Assembly: GCA_021234155.1 (NCBI GenBank) | Contig: JAJEKV010000004.1 | Span: forward strand, 4,900,109-4,964,108 | Direction: 5' to 3' | From: Isoetes taiwanensis | Lineage: Eukaryota > Streptophyta > Lycopodiopsida > Isoetales > Isoetaceae | DNA length: 64,000 nucleotides | Part shown: positions 11,914 through 23,967 of the stretch, in pieces | Position numbering within the stretch: the first letter of the stretch is position 1 | Layout: every line of letters starts with the position of its first letter | The notes under the pieces: generated by a model | Database searches by the model: none | Told to the model about the DNA's origin: nothing | The model's input: only the letters and a program-made list of their open reading frames with translations | Made by a program: the position numbers and the translations under genes

Positions 11914-14416
11914 TCAACCCCTACGGCCTTTTCCCTTATTACAACATCCTCGAGGCATGTTTCTTCTAGCACGTTCTCTGTTTGTCAAGGTAATTGGAAT
12001 TAAAGAGTCCGATGGATCACATAGGGCAGTTAAGTCCTCAAATAAAACTCCTGCATTGCTCGGACCTAGTCTTTCTGTATCGGACTCCTCGGTATCCTCG
12101 CTGTCGGCTGACTCGTTTGAGAATATGATTTGTCTTATATCATCTTGCTCGTCAAGGAAGTGGGTATGAATGTCTTCGTCAACATGGTTTGCGGCATTTA
12201 CTGCAATTAGCTCGTCCTCACTGTCTTCGAAGCTGTCCTCTTCCACTTCAGAATCTGCATCCATGAAAGGAAACTGTAGCTTATCAATTGGGATGCACCA
12301 CTGTTGCGATTCAAGAGCCGTCAGTTTGAGAAGTTATATACAAGTTTGTCAGCCTTCTTATGCAGCAAGCGATTATGGGTGACAATGTGTATGTACTTAT
12401 AGGCACTCCAATTCCTCTCACTTGCACTATTGGAGGATACTAAGGAGAGGATAATCATTGCAATTGCCTGTAAGGTATCAGTAACTTGCCCGTGGGCTTG
12501 CCACCATGCATAGGATTCCGTATCAGGCTCCTTCTTATGACTCTCCAACACGTCATGAAGCTCTTCATCTGCCCACCTTCCACTCAAGTTTTGGCACTCG
12601 GTTAACTCGGCAATGAAAAGCTTGTAGTCCGAGCTATTAGGATAGTACAATTTTACAACTTTCTTCGACGAACCCATAACTTCCTTATCTGTACATTGGT
12701 CCATATCATGGTTGTGTGGGTCTAAGCCATGTGCAGCGCCATGAAGGTCATTGTACGACTTCTTCCATCGTTCAATGAAGTCCCTGAGCAGTGCTGCGCG
12801 CTTGGCATTGTCAAAGGGCGCATTGGGCCCGTCACGTTCTAGGAATGATTGAATTGAGTGCCAACACCTCCAGACCTTATCAGTGCTTGCCTTCGAAGAA
12901 TCAAGGGTTTTGATGGCATGACAAACAGTTGCATGCACCTCACAACATTCTTTATGCCTTTCCAAAACGTCTCCTGCCCAAGCATTTCTCGAAGGGCAGT
13001 GGCTTGTTGTCGGTGTTTGGAGGCATTTTTACCCTTCTGCCTCCTCCCCCATTCAAAGAACTCTGTATGATTGAAGGTCGAGATAATCCAATCACGACAC
13101 CTAAGCACTCTTTCGAGACAGATGTAATTGGAACCGAATCGCGTTTGCCCATGGTTCATAAGTGCTAGGGCCTTCTGACGTAATGACTTGTAAATGACAT
13201 AAATTGCCGGCTGTTATGATGAATTTTAAAAGATGACGCGCTTTCTGAATGGAATATTTGAACCAAGTGTGTTGTGAGAACCAATCTTTGAGCAATAGGT
13301 TCAGGCAATTGCATTGGCAGCTAGTGGCATGCAATCTTGGAAATTCGGACTCCAACAACTTACAATTAGACACGTTATCCATTACAACCTGAAATATCCT
13401 CTTCAGTTCAAAACTCTCTATCACAGCCTTTGTTTTTTGAAAAATCCAATTTCCTGTCACTTGGTCAGTTTTGGTTTCTACAGTCTTCAAAAATACTTCG
13501 TCCCCTGGATACACGATCATGAAGTTTATAAGATGGTCCTTGTTTACATTGCTCCAACCATCAGTCACTAATGAAGTCGTCCTGGCTTCAGTAACACGAC
13601 ACAACTTCATCTCCACCCTCTCGACCATTTTCCCGTGTATTTCATCGACCATTTTATTGTTGGCATGCTTGTATGAAGGCAACCTAAAAGCCGGCCCTGC
13701 TTTGGCAACTTCCTGGAAGGCTTCTTTCATTGCTTTGTGTTTCAAAATATATGGAGACAACCCGACATATAAACATGACTCTACAACCTTCAATTTTGTC
13801 TTCTTCAGTTGCTCCGATGTTAAGCAATGATCAACCCTCTGTTGCTTCGTCTGTCTTTCCACTATTTCAATTGTCTCTATCATTCTCTGCTCGCCTGTAC
13901 TTATACCTATTGACCATAGTCCACGCTCTGATTGGTATGCCTCCCCAACAGGGAGGGTGCTTCTACTTGACACTGCTCTTGAGTATCTGTAACCCATCTT
14001 TTTTTCATGATTATTCTTCGTTTTGCGTATCACATCTAGTTGAGACAACCTTTCAATGGCATCTTTTTTCACGTCAGTAGATGCAGTATAAGTCGCGACA
14101 CCAACGTCTCTTTCACATAAGATGTGAACTCCAATTCTTGTTGCAGAACCATTTATCGATGAGTATCCACAAAACACACATTCCCACTCATTTATGCCAA
14201 ACTCCTTTAGAAAATTCCATTCTGGCCTCTTTTTCGACCGGCAACCCCAGTAACGCGACCACGTGCGTGTGGTGCAGTCCCCGTGGCCCTGCCACGAGCG
14301 CGCGCAGTCCTCGCACCCCTAGAAAAGGATGCATGACCGCTGCCTGCACCTCCTGAGGTAGATGCATGACCAGCTGCCATTCTAGGGAAAGGTCCTTGCA
14401 CAACAACATCCGACAC
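11914..14416 (-). pseudogene. hAT-superfamily transposase (DUF659 type), split by frameshifts
   Basis: A cut-and-paste DNA transposase. Read from the right on the minus strand: a Gly/Ala/Arg-rich N-terminus (14416-14207); a BED-like zinc finger with CVFC near 14180 and a following His/Cys; a DUF659 catalytic region containing TDGWSN (about 13565) and VVMDN (about 13380), which supply two of the expected acidic residues; a linker; and the hAT dimerisation region with SASERNWSAYKYIH near 12420. An acidic tail (DSEVEEDSFEDSEDE, 12264-11914) closes it. Frame changes occur near 14207, 13145, 12962 and 12322. The total of about 830 codons is normal for this family. Either a decayed gene or a near-intact one with consensus indels. 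No flanking TIR/TSD was found, so autonomy is unknown. Confidence 0.85.
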
Positions 14417-15878
14417 AAAGAAGAACCTACCTCCAAACTCCTCTCACAGGCCGAGACTATGGGAGACGAGGCAGGATACCAACGCAAGTAGAGAGGAAGA
14501 AGCACAAGAAACCCCGAGACAACTGGAATGCATAAAGTAAAAAAGGCATAAAAACTGAACACAAAAAACCAACTACGGCCACCACCAAAGCACATAAAAC
14601 AAAATTGTAGAATCAATGTACCAACAAACTACATAGAACACCTAACGACAAAATGCTTCTGAAAGCAAAGACAAAAATACCCAACCTATATCATCCATGC
14701 ATAACTGATTCAAGCAAAATTTCATACAAGAACACCCAACCAGAGAACGGATGAAATCCAGAGCAGAATGGTTAGAATACAAGACATCAACAGAAAGATG
14801 AGATCACAGAGATAAAAGGGGATAACAAGACAACAAAGATAAGAAACAAACGAGGCAGAAAGGGCAAGCAATAGTTCCAGAGTACTGGAAGGGATGGCTT
14901 GGTGAGAGCAAAAAAGGCAACCAAAACAACTAGAGTAAAATGGAAGGAAGAGGAAACTCAACAAAATGGAGCAAAACGAGGAAAGAAAAAGACAGAAATA
15001 AAGGAGCAATGAAGAAGTCGAATGAGCAAGTAAAACTGGAATCTGATCCATGGGTGCATAAAATGGAAGGACTAAAGGAACAATGCAAAGGAACATAAAA
15101 AAGGAGGACACAATGTAACCCACGGTAGGGAAATGAAGCTATAGGAACAACAAACAAGTCCATGACGACGTCGACAATGTAAAGATCTTAAACGATTAAT
15201 GAACTAGAAAACACCACACTAGCAAAAGAAACTATTACTCGAATTAACCTAACCATCAATAGAAAAAGCGCCAGAGACAAAGAATCAAAGACGGAATGAT
15301 GCAATTAGACTAAATGAGAATAACATGAACCAAGTTAAACAGAACAACAAGCCAAAGGAACTCAAAGAAGGAAACAATGCAACCACAATGAAATAAAGAA
15401 ATGATATTCTATGGAATGGTCTTGATAGCATATATATCAACTCAAGGTCAATGCAACAAATGAAACAAAATGCACAGATAAGGAGCTAGAATGCATAGAT
15501 AAGGAGTTGATGGGGAACATGGAGCAAGTGGAAGAACGCAGAAAGAGGAGCAAGGAAGGAAAGACAAAATACCAGAATAACTGAGTGCAAAAAGAAGTAA
15601 AGGAATAACAAAGATAAATAGAATAATGCAACTATGAAGGCAGATGGGGCAAGTAACGAGGGCTAGAGCACTGGAAAACGAAAAAAAAAAAAATGAACCA
15701 ATGGAACAATGTGGTGAAAGATGGAAAGACAATTGTGCTAGAGTACCAGAACACCAAAATGTATAAGAGAACAAATGAAACAATGCAGTGGAAGATTGGA
15801 AAGGAATTGTTGGGAGAAAAACAACCAAAACCACGAAACAAAATACACAGATAAAGAGTTAATAGAGAACATGGAACA

Positions 15879-15901
15879 AGAATATGTAGCACAATAACAG
15901 G
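15879..15901. repeat. Left target-site duplication of the SINE-like insertion
   Basis: Matches 16305-16327 at 22 of 23 positions. Confidence 0.75.
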
Positions 15902-16304
15902 GGGTTCCAGGGGGATTTGATATAGATGTAAAAATGACAATTCTTTAAACCATAGACCATATCCCAAAAACAATTGTGTGGGTTGTTATAGATTTAAAAT
16001 AAAAAATAATCATGTTAGCTCATTGGTTATGTTGGTCAAAGTAGTCTTATTAGGACATTGAGTTATTTTGGAAGAGGTTCGAGCCCCCGTATTTCATATT
16101 CTAAAACCTTAGACAAAGCTGTATAGAAGCTCGATATTCCATCAAAACCTTAGGCAAACTCGTATTTCATACTTTCAAATCATAGGTGCCCCCAATCATG
16201 AATGACCATAAGCGAAACGAGAGGTGCCAGGAGGATCCAACATACGATCTGGGCCATAGGATCAACGGATCCGACGATTGTGGTAGTCCAGGTGCATCTC
16301 GTTT
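15902..16304 (+). mobile_element. SINE-like insertion, tRNA-type promoter boxes, 23-bp target duplication
   Basis: The insertion is bounded by direct repeats at 15879-15901 and 16305-16327 (agaatatgtagc, then a/t-aataacagg, one mismatch in 23), typical of LINE-mediated insertion. Inside, ttagctcattggtta (about 16014-16028) fits an RNA polymerase III A box and ggttcgagccc (16076-16086) fits a B box. The A box lies about 110 bases from the 5' boundary, further than usual. The left arm (gttccagggggat...) loosely resembles the right arm (gtgccaggaggat...), so it may be a dimeric or composite SINE. No clear A-rich tail is visible. Confidence 0.55.
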
Positions 16305-16327
16305 AGAATATGTAGCATAATAACAGG
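16305..16327. repeat. Right target-site duplication of the SINE-like insertion
   Basis: Matches 15879-15901 at 22 of 23 positions. The pre-insertion purine-rich text resumes after it. Confidence 0.75.
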
Positions 16328-17520
16328 ACTGTTATTATGTTTTGGTGTGGAGACAACAAAGTTTGAAGGAACCGAAAAGATGAATCCAGGATACGGAGGA
16401 TGAACAGAGCAGATTAAGGCGAATGGAACAAAATAAACAATAAATGGAGCAACCACGGTGGCAAAAAAAATAGAGAACTTACAACGTAAAATCAAAGAGC
16501 AACAGAAAGAAATAGAAAAAATAATGCACATGTAGATAAATTAGAGTGAGCAAAATCGAACCGATAGAGTGGGTAAAGAGACCAACGGAATAGGGATGAA
16601 AGGTTAGACAGAGGCAACAATGAGACTCAACTAGAAGCCAAGAGCAGTCGAATGACCAACAGTAATGAGACAAAGAGTGAATGAAGCAATGAAACAAATA
16701 ATGCAACCCGAGAAAGATGAAGCAACTGCAAAGAGGACTAACGGTAACTCAGATAGATAATTAAACGAGAAAGTCAAATGAACTTGTATAGCATATGTGG
16801 AAAGGAGCAAATAACAATAAAAGGAGCCAAATAGGTAGATGGGACAGACAGGAAGTAATATAGAAAATGGGTGGCTAAATAAGACCGGAGAAGAGGGAAT
16901 CAATAGTAGAACTCAAAGACAATGAACAATAGAAGCCTTTAGTTGGCCAACTGTGACTAACCCAACAACCACAAATATAAGGAAACATAACAAAGATGTA
17001 TGTAAAATCTAGCCTCGTATGAACACGTGTAACATAACCAGAGAGAACACCTCATCACCTATCTCTTAGCATCCTGATAAACAACCTGCAATAGATGCTT
17101 ATGTGGAGAGACCTCCCTGGCCTAGAGGCTAAGACAACCAATGACACGTATGTAAACTCGTGCGAATAATATCTATAGACAAATGACATCATGCAATGTA
17201 GATATAGGAGTTGGACGAACAAAGAAATGATTATGGCAAAATGACCAAAAACCAAACACATGGCACCCAATGCATATTAATAACCCAACCCATGAGCTTC
17301 TAAAATTTTCTCTAAAAAAAGCCAATCGTAGCAAACTATGTGAGGATCCAAGTAAAACAATGCATCAGGATAACACGCCAAAACGAATCCTAACGGTGCA
17401 TACGAAGCCACATAGTGCAAGTCCTAGCATCTTATGTTGAATGAGTGAACATAATAGGATAATGCAGGATCTAAGCTAATGGGAGACTACAACATGTAGT
17501 GTCAGCAAATGTTAACTCTA

Positions 17521-17850
17521 GGAAACTACCACAGTGAAATAACGAGAAACCATAACCAATTTGACGACCACATGATGCATAGGATAATGCAGGATCTGAG
17601 CTAATGAGAGACTACAACATGTAGTGTCAGCAAATGTTAACTCTAGAAAACCACCATAGTGAGATAACGAGAAACCACAACCAACTTGACGGCCACATGA
17701 TGCAAGCTCTAATACAAGTCCTAAACGTTGAATAATGCAACATACCGAGGTTCTAGGAAATGATAAAATAGTAAAGTTCATGCAATTTGTTCGATGCAAC
17801 CCTCAAAAACTCAAGAAATTCTAATTATATGATGACAAGAAAATGCCGAT
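17521..17850. repeat. About 330-bp repeat, copy A
   Basis: Diverged direct repeat of 18213-18541. Each copy has an internal partial duplication of about 120 bp marked by agataacgagaaaccataa-type boxes. Landmarks are acaacatgtagt, agcaaatgttaactcta and agttcatgcaattt. No coding function recognised. Confidence 0.85.
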
Positions 17851-17866
17851 AAAAATGCATCACGAT

Positions 17867-18210
17867 ATCAAGTTTACAAATCTATAAAAACCAACGCTAT
17901 CATAGGAAAAAGACAACAAATGCATTTAATAAGAGAGTCCATGTGAACGACCAACAAATGAAACATGACTAGGGAGATATAATGCATGTTTGCAAAGATC
18001 ACCAAGAAACGAAAACACTGTTTATTTCGGATATAAATGATGAATGAGACCTTAACTAGATTTCCATGAAACCAAATATATAATCTAGCGCACGATTGTG
18101 AAGGTGATCAATGAGAATAACAAAACACAAACAAGTAGGAAATAGATCAAAGAAAAATACCGTTATCTAGTTTATGCTGTATAAACACGAAAGAAACTCA
18201 AGAAAAAAGG
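17867..18210. repeat. Diverged copy of the 3' part of the 4.78-kb unit
   Basis: The text from gtttacaaatctataaa through taataagagagtccatgtga to cacgaaagaaactcaag matches, with scattered changes, 23390-23740 of the first 4.78-kb unit and the equivalent parts of units 2 and 3. It sits between the two 330-bp repeats, so part of the triplicated unit had already been duplicated locally before the triplication. Confidence 0.8.
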
Positions 18211-18212
18211 AA

Positions 18213-18541
18213 AACCACCACAGTGAGATAACGAGAAACCATAACCAATTTGACGACCACATGTCGCATAGGATAATGCAGGATCTGAGCTAATGAGAGA
18301 CTACAACATGTAGTATCAGCAAATGTTAACTCTAGGAAACCACCACAGTGAGATAACGAGAAACCATAACCAACTTGACGGCCACATGACGCAAGCCCTA
18401 ACATAAGTCTTAAACGTTGAGTAATGCAACATACCAAGGTTCTGGGAAATGATAAAACAATAAAGTTCATGCAATTTTTCGATGTAACCCTCAAAAACTC
18501 AAGAAATTCCAATTCTATGATGACAAGAAAAATGCTGATAA
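18213..18541. repeat. About 330-bp repeat, copy B
   Basis: Second copy of the repeat at 17521-17850, 692 bases downstream, with point changes and short indels. Confidence 0.85.
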
Positions 18542-19196
18542 ATCCTATTGTTTAAATTTGGTTTTTCCGGGGTTCCAAAAACTTTTTGGATTTTTTTTTG
18601 GGTTGGTTTTTCTAAGGTTTTTAATGTTTTGCCCGCCGGAAAATATTTTTGAATTTCCAAAAATTGAGAAAAAAAACTTTGGTATGATTTCTAGATTCGA
18701 GATATCATAGATAGATAGTTTTACTACAGGGAGGCCGTGTCATTAGTTTCAAGCATGGAGGACGTGTGGAGGACAGGGATAGTAGGTTTTCTTATCTCTA
18801 TAAAAATCCACCACTGTAACTGCTTTTGTGAATTTGGCATGGTATGGCCAGGGTTCGGTTCATATTTTCAGACGATGACCATTTTTGCTGCACATTTTCA
18901 TTCAGATGATGTCCATTTTCGGTGTTTTATGGTACGTTTTCATTCATTTGCTTCGATGTTCCTTGGGTTATAAGCATGCTGTCCTGTTCTAGATTTAACC
19001 TGGGGTATCAAGAACGGCAAGATGGAAAACGTCAGCATTTGTATGTTGTTAATCTTTAAGCTTTTTGATCTGACGGTTTTTTTCTTCTCTGCCACAGGGT
19101 TTTAAATACCAAACATGCACAACAACTACTAACGAACTTGGAGGCACGATAGCCATGGATGATTTCTGGAATGCATACATCCAGTTCTAGCCAGTT
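18542..19196. other. Spacer left of the 4.78-kb array
   Basis: A T-rich and G-rich stretch (18540-18660) is followed by unremarkable DNA. A ctataaaaat motif at about 18800 could be a TATA box, but no exon follows. The stretch ends at the left breakpoint of the triplication (ccagtt|ccggctcactg). Confidence 0.45.
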
Positions 19197-19360
19197 CCGG
19201 CTCACTGCCTAAGTCACAGAGCTACTTTAGGTATTGTTTCAGTAATTTGGTCTTTGCAATCTCTTTGCCTTCTTCATTTTTTTTCAATTGATTTGTGCTT
19301 CTATTTTCTGTTCTTCTTTTTCTAGGAATCCTAGCTCTCCATGCATGCTCTTGCAAAGCC

Positions 19361-19400
19361 AGTGATTAGGTATGATAATCAGTGATTAGGTATGATAATC
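19361..19400. repeat. 20-bp tandem duplication inside each 4.78-kb unit
   Basis: agtgattaggtatgataatc occurs twice in a row. The same duplication is present in copy 2 (about 24132-24171) and copy 3 (about 28917-28956), so it predates the triplication. Confidence 0.95.
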
Positions 19401-22363
19401 GTTATATTACTGATCGTCCTATTTCCATCCTGCCATCTTCAGCCCTGTAAATAGACATTTGGATCCAATCGTCTTCATTGCACAAAGCTCCTTATTGACT
19501 TGCACATAGCAACAACTACATTGTGTCAGCCGAGACAATGATGTTTTTCATAAGGGAAGAGCTTCAAAGTGCAAAAAAACACACAACAGAAGGATAAGGG
19601 CCCTCCTTTGTGGTGTTACATACACTGATGCTACAGCTGCACAAGGACTATGCACGCTGTTGATGTTTGATTCAACCAAAACCACAATCTCTATCCAATA
19701 TTGTTATTGTTTTTCTATAGTATAGAAGCACTCTTACATGTCAAAGTGATTCAACTAAATAAAGAATCACCCTGACATGTCAATGTGTTGAGTTTTTTCA
19801 TCTATAGAGTATAAATCACCAGCTTAGTTTCAACATTTATTAAGCTATAGTCTGTCGGCGATTTCTAAAAGTGTCCCTTGCTAATTGGAAGCAAGCATGC
19901 CTTAAAGTTCCATTTGACATGAGCAGTATATCCCTGTGCTTTTATTTTTGCAAGACATTTTCATGAGCAAAATAGCATAATCTGTTTATGTTGTTGTGGG
20001 TCTATTGCAATCCAAGTAAATTCATGTGCTTACTTTATTGCTGGATATGTCTGCAGCTCGAAGTAATTTACAAAGTTCCAGCAACTTCTACATCTCCTTC
20101 AATAACAGTGCATCGTAATGGGTAATTTCAGCTTTGTTGTTTTGCTGTAGATATAATTTGCAACTCTGTGATGACTCTTCTACATGTTGATGCACTTGCA
20201 ACAATGCATTATTGAAGTAGTTCGATACATTGTTGTACGTAGAATAGATTGCGGCACTATTGAAGGTATCCTTATAAGTCTTATTCGTTTGCTCATGGAG
20301 CCATATTCTTTATTAGGGATTACAATCTGGAACAGCATAAGGGCCTGTCTACCAGTTGCTTTTATATTGTCCTATTATCCTTTTGTCTTTCATCTATCTA
20401 GACTAAGTTCCGAAAGCCTCAGTTATTAGTGTCGCTTTCTGTTGTCTTTTGTTTGTCTTTCATCTTCATGTTGGCTGCACATTAAATCCGTCGAGAACAG
20501 GTTGCACATCAGGTTTGGATTGAAGTCTCTTTAGAACTAGAACTGAAGGATCTCTAATAGAATACGAAGAAAGATTATAAGTTATCAAATGGTTTGAATA
20601 GCATTTGTTCTGAAGGCCCGTGAGCTACCAGAAGTTACAGCAATATGGATATGTGTGTATATATAGATGTCCAAAGCCAATGAGTGGTATAAAATTGATC
20701 TTCTTTTCCTCTGCCTATTTGCATCGGCATGGACTCTCAGTAGCATTTGGTCTGAAGGCCAATAAGGTACTGCAAGTTATGGATCCACGATGATCATCGA
20801 TCGTCGTGTCATAACTTAAATGCTTCAATCCATCCATGCTACTTAAGTACTCATGAATCATTTCAAAAATAGAAAGCAGAATGCAGTGGTTTTTGGCCGC
20901 ACACAAACTTCTCTATTTGCCTTCAGTATCCATTTCCTCTCTTATCTGTTCATTCTGTTCATTTTGTATTAAAAGCATTAAAAGTTGCTTTCAATGCGAC
21001 ACCTTGCCTCAATCAGCTTCTCATCACTAATACTTTGTTTTCTTTGGACGCACTTTACCTTTTTAGGATTATGGTCCGCATGTTGTTGAGCAAACTTAAA
21101 TGCTAGCCTCAGATGTGTGCAATTGATATAGAGTTTCACAAGGCATGTCCTGAAATGCTTTCATTTGTAAAATTCTATATTGAGGCACCAGCGAGACCAA
21201 TTTACCATGGATGGGATTACAGTATGATGTTGATGCATCAATTAAACATGATGGCAGTACAACATAGTTGTGCTATACTTGCCATATCAAGATAACATTA
21301 TCACAATCCACTTGCGCATGACGGCAGTACTTGCAGTACACAGGTAACATTTTTGATGGAATGGTTTGTTAGGAACATGATTGATTTATTTATTTTCGTT
21401 GCTGCACGACTGTATATTCTGTGTTGCAGATCGATCACGTTTAGAATTTTAGAGCAGAAGCCCTTACAAATTTTTGAGGACTCTAACCTTACTTTCCCGA
21501 TGACCTCCAAGCATGAGATGAAGAATACAATGAATGTAGTTTCTAGAGGTATGCTTGCTTTCGGAGGAGCTTAACAAATTGTGCTATCGGCTTGCCATTA
21601 AATGCGAGACACTGCAAAATGGGTCGAGGTAGGTTTATAAAATGGAACAAAGGTAGATGGAATTGAAGGATGCTTTCATAGGGAAAGTAGCACAAGAGAT
21701 ACAAGAGGTATGCAGACCAACATTCCTGTCATAATTTGGGCTAATTCAAATATGAATGTACAAATCCAATGCACAAAATTTTGGATGATATATACACATG
21801 ATGGCTTGTGAGATTTCGTGGGGCATCCGGAACAATAGATCGTGTATAGGCGCCTTGCATGATATTGCCTTCTTTGTGGAGAGAGATTTGAAACTTTTTT
21901 ATTGCTCATGATTGTTTGGAAGTGCAAGCGGATTACTTTACGATATTCATCAATTTTTTGGAAGACATCTAATCTTCTTATCCCCTTTGTTTCTTTTTCT
22001 CTAATTAAACAAGGTTTCATTTTAATTTAGTGCCATATTTCCTAGATCATTTCTTTGAGCTTATTGCCATGCCAACAAGAGTATCAAACAATAGGATCCT
22101 AAACGTACAGAGATATTGAAATAAAACATTGTAAAATGATCTTTATAGTGATGCCTCAAATTGTAGTGTATCATCTGACCCTTAACTACCAAGTCCAATT
22201 TAACATTTTGTTTGCTAGAGTGTCATGGCAACGTTACACCAATTTGCCACTTGAGTAACATTCCTTAATTAACTTGGGTGCTTAACCATCAAAACACACT
22301 CCCAAAACAATTCAAACATCCAAACTCACATATCTACATCCACCACGAACAACATCAACATAG

Positions 22364-22465
22364 CACTATCCCATCACATAGAGCATTGACTTTCTACACT
22401 TAGGCGAACCTTCTCACTATCCCATCACATAGAGCATCAACTTTCTACACTTAGGCGAACCTTCT
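22364..22465. repeat. 51-bp tandem duplication inside each 4.78-kb unit
   Basis: The block starting cactatcccatcacatagag is present at 22364 and 22415 with a 2-base change (attgac/atcaac). Equivalent pairs begin at 27138 and 31920 in the other units, so the duplication predates the triplication. Confidence 0.95.
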
Positions 22466-23811
22466 CAGTCCGTGATAGGTATTAGCTTATATCAAACATG
22501 TCTATATAGCACAATCTAAAATATATGATGGTATTTTTATGTTTGATTTTGTTATTGACTACTTCCTGGTTGTAGAATGTAGGCCAGTGCTTTTTAGGAG
22601 TTCTTATTGCTGGTGCAGTTGTGTCTAGGATGAGAATATAGTATAATTTATTGTAAATTAACAAGGTAACTCTTGATCCTCAAACAAAAATATAGAAATC
22701 TTGAACCAATTGAAATTCTAGAGGCAAGATTACCATGCAATTTGACGATATATCCTCCATTTTGTATTTCAACAAAACACTATAACAAAAAATGTCCGCT
22801 CATTGCTAGACCAAGCAACCCACGACATTACCTACCAAATGTATGATCCACTTATATACTGATTGTATGGTAATTATGTTATCTTATTCAACCACTTAGT
22901 TGCACCTTTAGCATTGAAAATATCGTTGCACACATTAAAGGTGCATTGCTACATTTTGGTTTAAACTGCCATTGTTAATTTTGTGGTAAAGGTTGCAATA
23001 AAATAATAAATCATGCTAAGTTTTAGTCAAGGTTACAAATGGGATTGTAGACGTGCTCCCAAAATAGATGCAAGTCCAATTGAACATTTGAAACTGATAT
23101 ATCATAGACGACATTGCATTCCTTTTAAATAAAAATATCTTAGATGTAGTCATGCCAAACATATTGCATCATAACTTTTGGAGGAAAAAGGATCATTAGA
23201 ATATTCAAAGCGAAACAAATTTCATGAACCTTTAACACAAGCATGTTAAGGATTGACACGATGTGGCCCCTATAATGCACGTATATGTAATAACTTTCTA
23301 CTCCTATTTATACCCAACAACACAGGGCACCTATTACAATTTGGTCTCAAATGATAGGCGGCTGACCACGCACCATAACTAGTATGCATAAAATCACGTT
23401 TACAAATCTATAAAATCCAATGCTATCATAGGAAAAGGACAACAAATGCGTTTAATAAGAGAGTCCATGTGAACAATCAACAAATGAAACATGCCTAGGG
23501 AGATATAATGCATGTTTACAAAGATCGAGAAGTGAGAATACTATTTATTTTGGATATAAATGATGAATGCAATCCCGTACTGACCAACCAGATTTCCATG
23601 AAAACAAAATATATAATCTAGCACATGATCGTGAAGGTGATCAATGAGAATATCAAAAACTAACATGTAGTGGAAATAGATCAAAGAAAAATACCGTTGT
23701 CTAGTTTATGCCATATAAACACGAAAGAGACTCAAGAAAAAAAGGAAAAATTATTTGGCCATTGGAGGGAATCCGAAGCAGCAATCACAAGTTGCAAACC
23801 ACGAAAGTTGG

Positions 23812-23967
23812 TGATATGGAGCAAGCACGGGGGAGTGGTCCACAGCGAATGGGTTATTGGAATTATGGCAAATATTATGTGAATGTTAGCCCTAATGTAT
23901 CCCTACGTGTATAGAAAGAAGGGGCATAGGATAACATAGCATGTGGGTGTGAAGAATCATTGATATT
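23812..23967 (+). mobile_element. 156-bp LTR fragment closing 4.78-kb unit 1
   Basis: tgatatggagcaagcacggg through gaatcattgatatt matches the interior of the copia-type LTR (for example from 36296). Homology begins abruptly at tgatatgg. The next base is the start of unit 2 (ccggctc). Confidence 0.85.

Larger units (their letters stand above)
14417..17280. repeat. Purine-rich, strand-asymmetric tract (degenerate repeat)
   Basis: The plus strand is dominated by A and G, with recurring words such as ggaacaatg, aacatggaacaa, acacagataaagag and aatgaaacaa at irregular spacing. The minus strand therefore shows long Leu/Phe/Ser/Cys-rich open frames (for example 14722-15123, 15448-15834, 16631-16903), which I regard as composition artefacts. 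It may be an eroded satellite or the non-coding body of an unknown element. It is interrupted by the SINE-like insertion at 15902-16304. Confidence 0.55.
19197..23967. repeat. 4.77-kb tandem unit, copy 1
   Basis: First of three head-to-tail copies (4771, 4785 and 4778 bp). It starts ccggctcactgcc, runs through mostly AT-rich non-coding DNA and ends with a 156-bp piece of the copia-type LTR (23812-23967). The three copies are very similar across their length. Differences are mainly short indels and substitutions at CAG/CTG. No conserved protein is evident; short frames repeated in each copy (for example 20184-20429, 21113-21295) have no recognisable homology. Confidence 0.9.

Noticed and set aside
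16005-16100. A functional tRNA gene
   Set aside because: A and B boxes are present, but no cloverleaf or acceptor stem could be formed and the box spacing is off. It fits a SINE promoter better.
14722-16903. Series of Leu/Phe/Ser/Cys-rich minus-strand open frames that look like membrane proteins
   Set aside because: They follow from the purine bias of the plus strand. Frames overlap in all phases and show no conserved motif.
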